From assembly GCF_921293095.1 (NCBI RefSeq), contig NC_060252.1, forward strand, positions 81,612,866 to 81,676,865: a stretch of DNA of 64,000 nt, written 5' to 3'. Below are positions 44,301 to 53,300 of the stretch, in pieces. How positions within the stretch are numbered: the first letter of the stretch is position 1; every line of letters begins with the position of its first letter. The notes under the pieces are model-generated. The model ran no database searches. It worked only from the letters and a program-made list of their open reading frames with translations, and was not told the DNA's origin. Made by a program: the position numbers and the translations under genes. Source of the DNA: Ischnura elegans. Lineage: Eukaryota > Arthropoda > Insecta > Odonata > Coenagrionidae.

Positions 44301-47300
44301 TGATTTATGAGTAGTTAATACTTTTTACAGTTAGTTTGCTTTTTAAAGCATTTTAAGATGACATTGTGAAGTCGGTGCTGACGACGCGCTAATCATATCC
44401 AGTTTATTCAATGAGTCACAGCAATGAATAATCAACAACTTTAAATCAAGGCAATCATCAACAACTAATATTTATTAGCAGAAATGTTGACAGTAGTGCG
44501 ATTTTGATGCCCATATAAAAAATTCTTAAAAATAACGAAAGACTACACATTTACTGTTATCAAATGAAAAACATGAGCACAAAAGTAGAACTACTAGCAG
44601 TCAAGAAAACATTTTCATAAGAGACAATTTTTACTAATGATCAGAATCTATTTTATCATTCACTAAATTAGTTTTTGATCCTCACAATGAGGTCATTTAC
44701 TGAGGCCAAACATGATGAAAAAGACTGAAATTAGGTACTTAACATTAATCCATCCAAAAAAAATTATTTTAATAAATCCTGAAAGGCTAAGTTGTGAATC
44801 ATGCGGTATTTATAGCACAGATTAATCTAGAATGTTTGTGTCCTGATGTCCATACAGATATTTGTATAAAAGTTTTAAATAAAGTGTTACATTTAAAAGT
44901 GCCAAAGTAAAGGGGAAGACTGGTTACCCAAGTGTTCTGGCATGAATGTGACCTAAAGACCCACAGTGGCAAAAGAGTACACATGAACTAGAGCAAAATG
45001 CAGAATTAAGAGTCAAAATAAGACAACCATGTAGTTCAAATGTAAAAACTAATCTGAAAACAGTGGACAATGGGTCCCCCATCGCCAATACTCCTTTATA
45101 ATAACAATTTTGACAGCTTTGGTGAATTGAGAAGAAAGATAGATTGGAAAGATATGGTCATAACCACTGCAGGGCTCTTTTGTGTTCTTTCATTTTACAG
45201 TTCATATACTAGCACGACACAAGAAAAATGGAAGGTGCTGAGAGAGTGCCGGGCTTCCCAAGGCCATCTGGGGCCTTTGGGCCTTCATGATTTTTAACTG
45301 TTACTCTATCCATGCAGGTTAAATACCATGAAAAAAAAGGGTCCCCAGAAACAGGCCACCCACAACACATGTAATAACTAAGCTTGAGCATTACGCTTCA
45401 CTGTAGGCACTTAATTTACATTTGCAAATAAATATTCTTAAACAAATTAAAAAATATTGAAGACAACGCTACCTTTAACTTCCTCTCCTTCTTCAACCTC
45501 ATAATGATCCCCTAAAAAGCCGTATGTAGTTTCAGAGATGTGCACTCTGCCTGGACGTCCAGTTGATTCCATTCGGTTAGCTAAGGTAACATCATTAGAC
45601 CATACATCAAATTTGAATCGCATGGTTCCAACAATGCCACAAAGAACAGTGCCAGTGTGAACACCAACTCGCATGCTCACTTCCTCATGTCTTTCTTGAT
45701 CAAACTGTATAACAGCAGTGATCATACCTCTTCCAACCTAGAAAAATAAGTTGATATACATAGTAGGCACCCATGACTGAGTACACAGTTTAGAAATTTG
45801 AGTTCAGTCTCCAATCAGTCTTACTCTGATTAATTTAGAGAAATAAATGTGTTTGCACTATATTTTGAAAAATATATAGTTTTCATTTGTTTCTAAAATC
45901 AAAGAAGTACACTACAAATAATGAAGATTTGATGATTTTAAAGAGTTTTTGGTTAGATTTTACGAGGCACACCATGGGCACATTTGCATGTTGTGGATTG
46001 CAAAAATTTCACTAATCTTTGAATCTATATCTTTGAAGGCCTATCCATAGTTATCTGGTAGAAACAATAGAAATAAACGTACAAGTGAGCATGAATGTCA
46101 TTATTACCAACCTCCACACAACGCTTAGCATGATCTGGAACAGGTTCTGGGCATCCAGACACACAGTAATAGCAGTCTCCAAGGGTAGATATTTTTTCAC
46201 AGCCATGATCAGTACAGAGACCATCAAAACGTTCAAAGAGGTCATTAAGAAGCCCTACAAGCTGCTCAGCAGACTTATTTGATGACATTCTAGTGAAACC
46301 CACAATGTCAGCAAATAAAATGCTAACATCTTCCATTCTATGCATATTGAATGGCCGAAAGAGGGAATGTCGGATGTCTCCAGGGTTAGAAGAACGAGGA
46401 GATGATGCCTGAAAATAATAGCAGCACTAACTTAGCAATTGAATGAAACAGTTCATTTTTTAAGAATCCAATAAGAAGCAACACAGACATAAGCAGGAAC
46501 ACAGCCCACAAAAAAGACTTGGAATACTAGAGTAGGGATTTTGGAAGGTTCATTAATGGAGAGAACAAAATATGTGATTTTTCCGCCTCATTACTCATTC
46601 CAAAATGTAATCAGCAACTATTATTGCTTTAACCCTTTCCTGCCGGTGCCTACAATAGAAAAAGGTTTTTGTGCTACAAGTAGCATAAGAATATTTTAAA
46701 CCTCTCTGTACAGAGCTCTTTTTTGGGGGTGAGTTGCCTGGGTATTTTCGTCTCTCAGATTTGGAGCCCAGCTCAGCTCGTCCCTTACCCCAGCCACTGT
46801 ACTTCACCCTCTAACCCTTTCAAAGCACGAATCCACAGTCAATTCATTGCGTTACCAGTGTTTTTTTCAACCAAACATTGTAGTTGATTTTAAATGATTT
46901 ACTATTCTAAAAAATTACTGACGTTTTTTTAAGCATTGTGGAATTTTAAACGGGTTTCTAGCGTTAATAACAACAAAGTTAGTAAATATAAGGTAATAAG
47001 ACTAAGTCCGGAAGTCCATTATTTTTAACACTAAAATTCCATTTAAAAATTGCTTGGGCACAGAACAAAACGAAGAGATCATTTCAAAGTATAAAAACAT
47101 AGTAGTATGCAATAAAAAATACCACTGAAAAAACTATTAAAAACGTAACTACTATGCAACGGATTCCTGCAGTGAGGATGGTCATAAATGAGTGGGAGGG
47201 TCCGGCCTTAATTGACCAGGAGTGGTCCTAAGGACTCACTAAGCTGAGTCTCAGGCCAGGCCTGAATGTATCGGACAATTGCTACCTCAGTGGTCACTTC

Positions 47301-50300
47301 CCTTCCCTCGCATCTGCCAGAGCTGACGTCCAGTCATCTTGGTGGAAAAATTCGTGACAGCTATACCCACGTCAGATGTTCTGCATGTGAAAATGCCCAT
47401 TGGCTCCACCCGACGTCCAGCGCGAAACGGTTTAACATACATCTTCCTGCTTGGCTTCTTGTGTGTTCGTAGTTCATACCTCCCATTCAACCATCCCAAT
47501 TACTAAGGCCGTTTTACACGGTAAACGGAATTGGGCAGGTTAGAGCTGCATTAATTTCTAAAATGGCGTGGAATTGCGCGAATGCATGGACGAAATTAGA
47601 ACAGGGGCTATTTTGCCATCTCGCATCCACGCATGTGTTCTAGCAATTCACCGCTTTACACGATGCAATTTTGATTGCGCCTTCACACGTACATCAGACT
47701 GCGAGATTCCGTGTACCGTGTAAAACGGCCTCTACATCATCCATCAGTCTTCAGACCACTCATTCATGTATTACATTAATCAGGGAGATCATAGAGCAAC
47801 ATAAAGTACCTGAATCATACCCGGATAACCTTAATAATCTAGAAATATCCTCCATTTATTCTCATTTCACAACTCAAATTCTGTGAAACTGAGAGCCAAT
47901 AATAATCACAAGAGTAGGGAAATACATAACAGTCGGCACTACAATTTTTGCAATACTTGCCAGATCAAACTAAATGATCCATGCAAATATTTGCAAAAAG
48001 TAAAGTAGCATTGGGCTTGGTGACTAGCCCCAAATAAAAGAGCCAATGGTGGCAGCACCATTTATTTGAATTTAAGTATGTTCCCGCCAAAGAGAAACCG
48101 ATTGAAAGCTACTGCAAGAACATTAACACAAATATGATTAACAGGAACTCAAAAGGAGATACAGCCTAAACAAGAGAACTTCAGAGACAGAAAACCAAGG
48201 TCCAAAACATTAGATTCCTTTCTAACACAGTTCATGGATGATATAGACATTGGAAATAGATGTAAACAGCATGTAGAAGAACTATAGCAAGGCCCACAAG
48301 GTAGCAGCCCAGATGACCAAGTTGAGGAAGACAAACATGGTCCAGGAATAGTAAACAGAGAGTTTGAGAGGGCCATTAAAGACTTAAAGAATTGAAAAGC
48401 ACCTGGAGAAGATAAAATCAGAGGAGAAATAATTAAAGCAGAAATAGTAAGATGCACCATATGGAATAGTTTGAGACTGCTACGAATCCAGAAAGCTGCC
48501 AGAAAAATTCAAGAGGAACAGAATGGTGACCATACCAAAAAAGACAAAGGCTGAAAAATGTGGGGAGCACTGAATGGTGATCCCACAATCACATGCCTCC
48601 AAAATCCACACTCGCAAAATAGGAGGATGGATGGAATGTCAATCAAAGAAGACATGTCAGAAAATCAATTAGGGTTTAGAAAGAATAGAGGGATAAGGGA
48701 ACAATTATATACCTTAAGATTGGTATTAGGAGGAGGTGACCGAGAGCAGAGGTCATTTGGGCCATGAGGGAAGGATAGGTAAGGAAGGGTGGAGAGAAAC
48801 CCCAGCGTCGGCATTAGCCTGCTCTTAACGAAAGGCGCCAAGGGGACCACAGCTTAACGTCCCAACCAACGGACGGAGTGTTGAGCTTGAAATGTCCTCC
48901 ATACTGCATTCAAGCAGGGATTGGGGAGTCTATGAAAATTCTCTACCACCGCTGGGATTTGAACCCGATCCCACGGGATGGGAAGCCAACACTCTAGCCA
49001 CCACACCAACTCAATCCCCATCTTAAGACTGCAGGATGAGAAAATGTTCCTTGAAAGCAAGTCATTGTATGCAGTCTTCATGGACTTGGAAAAGGCATTT
49101 GATAATGTTGAATGTAATAAGATGATCAATTCAATGGAGAAAGTTGGACTCGACAACATTGACAGAAGAATCATCTACGAGCTCTACAGGGACAAGGTGA
49201 CCAATATACAGGCACAAAGAGAGAAATAAACAGGTAAAAATCAACAAAGGGGTCCAAAGAGGATTTGACCTATCGCCAGCACTCTTCAATCAGTACTTGG
49301 AGGAAGTGATAAAAGACATAGAAGAACAAGGAATTAAGGAGATCAAGGTGAATGAAGAAAATAAACATGCCATGATTCACAGATGACATTGCAGGAAATG
49401 CAGATGACCTACAGGACTCAATAACCAAAATTGAAAAAGTGTTTCAGGGATACAACATGCAAATAAATAGGAAGAAAACCAATATACTTGAGGAAGAGAG
49501 AAAACTGTGGCCAACATTCACCTCAAAGGAGAGAGACTTGAGCAAGCGGAATCATTCACCTACCTTGGGAGCACCATTACCAGGATTGGAAGAATCTAAT
49601 AAAAGAACTATTCTTGTGTGCATCTCTCGTCTCCCAAGGCCCTCCTATGAGAGCAGGGGTGAGGGTGGGGGAGGGATACAGTCAGTGCTCTCGCCGCCAG
49701 CCGGCTTGCTATGCACCCTTAAGGCTACAGGCCCCTCGGAGGAAAATGGGTTATGAGTGAGTGACTGAGGAGGCTAATATCTCTTCTCAACAGGTATTGT
49801 GGCAAGGGAAATTTAACAGTGGGGTTTTTTAAGAACAAACATGACCATCGGACCAAGTTCAATAAATAACTGCAGAGTACACAATGTGATTATCCCTAGC
49901 TAGAGGTGCAGAATACAGGTGATTTGATTTAGGAAACCTCGTGAGGTTTAGTTTTTTATCTTCACAGCGAATCATTATAATCTTAAATGTATCATTTTGA
50001 CCGAGGTTTACAGCACTGAAATTCTCTCCATAGTTGTCAGGTTAGCTGCAGAGACCTACCGGACTGGCCATAAAACATCATCTAGAAAATAACTTTGATG
50101 CAGATAACCTGAAAACCATGGAGAGAACTAAAAGCCAGTGCTGCGAAAGTCTCAAGCAGAAATTTACTATCAAGGTACTACTACTGTATCAAAGACTTAA
50201 TTTTCCGGTCGGATGGTACAGAAGTTACACAAATGACTTAAGCTGAATTCTCATGAGAGCGGAATGGAAAGAAGATCAGCAGAGATCAGCAGTGTGGGGA

Positions 50301-53300
50301 AGGTGTGGACTGTTTCAGACTAGACTTTTTTTCTGACCATCTGTTTTCAGACTGGTCTGTCTCATTTGGCCAATGCTCATATTTCAAAATTGATCTGATT
50401 AAAACATTTGCGGTCTCAAAACGTGCAAAACTATGAGAAAAAAGTAATTCACAAAGCCCCAGGTTACAGATAGCCGTGCCTGATATGCCTAAAGGCGTGG
50501 CTATCTGCCGTGGCCAAATGACAGAAACCCCTGTGATAGAAGTATTTGGAGATGATTTAGATAAGTCATTTGACATATCCAAGAGAGATACTGTAGATCA
50601 AATTTTCTACAATATAAAAAATGAAAATCTCAGTCACTCAGCTCTGCCACTAAAAACACAGGCATTTCTTCTCTATCCTCAATATCAATACCTCCTCTTT
50701 CAATGTTCCTGTACAGTTTTAGAAGAAGGGAGAAGACTATGTCAGATGCAAAGAGAAATTGATGAATTCGAGGGAGGTTAATGATCACGTCGAGGGAGCA
50801 GTGAAACTTACGACTGATCATACTGGATGTGTAACCAACAAAGAAGTCTTATCAACATTTATTGTTGATACAACAGAATCACCGCAAAAGATTTTCTGAT
50901 GACTACTATGTCAACTTTGATTGTTAAGCATGAAAAGTAACGAGATCTGATTAAGTTATTTCAACATATTTACTAGTGAAAATCCAAGTTTTTCTCCCTC
51001 TTTTTGCTTGAAGTGTATATTTTATAAAATTGCATTGACAAATGATTCACACTGGCCCCAGCTTGTCATTATTAATCACGCTAGATCCACTCTGCCAGCA
51101 TGTATGGAGGAGGAGGGATGATTGACAGCACTGAGGAGTGTAATGTGAATCAAGCAATGCGTGGTGCGGCAGGTGGCAGGGAGGCCTAGGGCGTGCAGCG
51201 GGTGCCTTTGAGGTAGCATTTCGCACAAAGGAATCAAGATACAAAAAAATGGTTGAAAGTTTTGCCCAAAGTGCTCTAAAGACCGCTGTACACGGTGAAT
51301 GATCATGTTGAATAATCACATGATTATTCACAGGATCATGCGATAAAAATAGAACATGTTCTAATTTTTACTGAATGACCATGCGCATGGAGGTTCATTC
51401 GCGTATTGTTCTGTCATACACGGTGAATGATCATGCTGAATGATCATGCGAATGAAATCATTCACTGTGTATAGCGGCCTTAAAATATTATGATTACATT
51501 AGTAATCGTTTCATCTGGGTGGAAAACCTCAACATTCAAAATAACTGCATTTTAGCGCTTTTGGCACAGCTATCTGTCATCGCACGACCCTGGGGCATTT
51601 TTATTGATTTTTTCTCACTGCTTTGCACATCTTGTGACACCACCAGTACAACACTTATACAAATGAAATAAAAATGAATTCCATCCTATACATGTGCACT
51701 TGGTGACATATTTCCCACCCATCCTAATTATATGGCATACAAATTTTATCCATGAATTATGTTGTCTGGGTGATTTCTTTTACGTCTGGTGTAAATACAA
51801 TAATACAAAAAGTTCCATGAGCAAACATACCTTTCTTAAAATAGACTCTTGTTCATCATGTTCATCACAGTCCCCTTCGCCAATTTCACCATCTAAAGAT
51901 CTTACTAGGTTTTCTGTTGGTGCAGTGGTACCCTCACGCATGAGCCAATCAGCTACTTTTGGAGGCATCACAGAGAGTATCATTTTCTCCTTCAGTTGTT
52001 TCTCGGCTTCCAGCTGCCTCCTCACCAGCAGTGCTTGGCCAACCTTGATGAAAGTCCCACGACTCCTCACATGACGCATCACAAGAGCATGCACTCCAAT
52101 AACATGCAAACAAATTTGCGCAAGCCCTCGAGCCCACCCATCTCCTGCAAAAAATTGAAGAGTTTGATTTAGTAGTAAGAGAAAAAACACTGAAAGACAA
52201 TTTACATTGAGGCATCATTGCAATGACTTCAGGAAATACCAATACATGAGAGACAACCACATGATGCCTTTAAAAATTAGGTTACTTCATATATTAAAAT
52301 ATTCAAATTAAGTAACCCAATAAATCAGGCACCTAAGTCTCTAATAAAGAGTCAGAGACAGAACTATGCTGACAGTATGTCAATTGCTATTCATATTACC
52401 TTTTTTGCAAATTCCTAACGCAAGATTTAATACATCTTGGGATAAAGTTTACAAAGATAGAAATACCCCAAAAAAAGGATTACAGCAATCCTCTATGGTA
52501 CAATTATTCCTGAGAAATAGTGCCACGATCATGTTCATCAAGAAGAAAAAAACACATCACACTAACAGCTCTAATTCCATTTTAATAATTAAACCATATG
52601 AGAGCATCATGAAATCAGATATTGAATTATGGTGCACTGCTATTGTTAGAATCCATAGGTTACTGTGGAGTGTAAATAATTAGGAAATAAAATAAATGAG
52701 AGGAATTCTCCTACCTGGCTCACTGATAGGTTCCGTAGTGATGGCTTGCAGAGTTTCAAACACGATAGAATAGAGTGTGCAAACGGCCACACAGATGTAT
52801 AAAGGAAGAGGAACTGCTGTATACAGCAACAAAAGGGTTTGGGCACACAAGGACGAGAGAGCTATAGGGGACAAGCTTCCAACAGGACCTGCCCCAACAG
52901 CAAGCCCAAGGGATATGCATATCAACAGAAATGCAGCACCAACAGACAGAAATATCTGGTGGTTAGGCTGGCTAAAAGGACGGTAGTAAGTGGTTCCCAA
53001 AAGGAGACCTGCCATGAAAACTGCCCCCAGGAGTCCTCCCAATAATATGGGCCACCGCGGAGCACTACATGCTGCCATATATGCCCCCAGTGTAAGACAT
53101 ATTACCATCACAAACACCAAGGCCGACCGAAACCTGAAAATGACCTGTAAATACAAGTAAAAATTGGTCAATCACAGTATTGATAAAATTCCAAATCCAA
53201 TTTCAATGTTAACCGTTAGTACCTGAGGAAAAGAGCTCCTCCAAAACTGACCCTCCAAAATCTCAGAATCAAACCTAGGATTCCACCACGAGAAATCTGC

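Noticed and set aside
50476-50781. 101-codon plus-strand open frame in AC9 intron 3
   Set aside because: The start is inside a small inverted repeat, and I recognise no family. Kept out of the annotation for lack of support.
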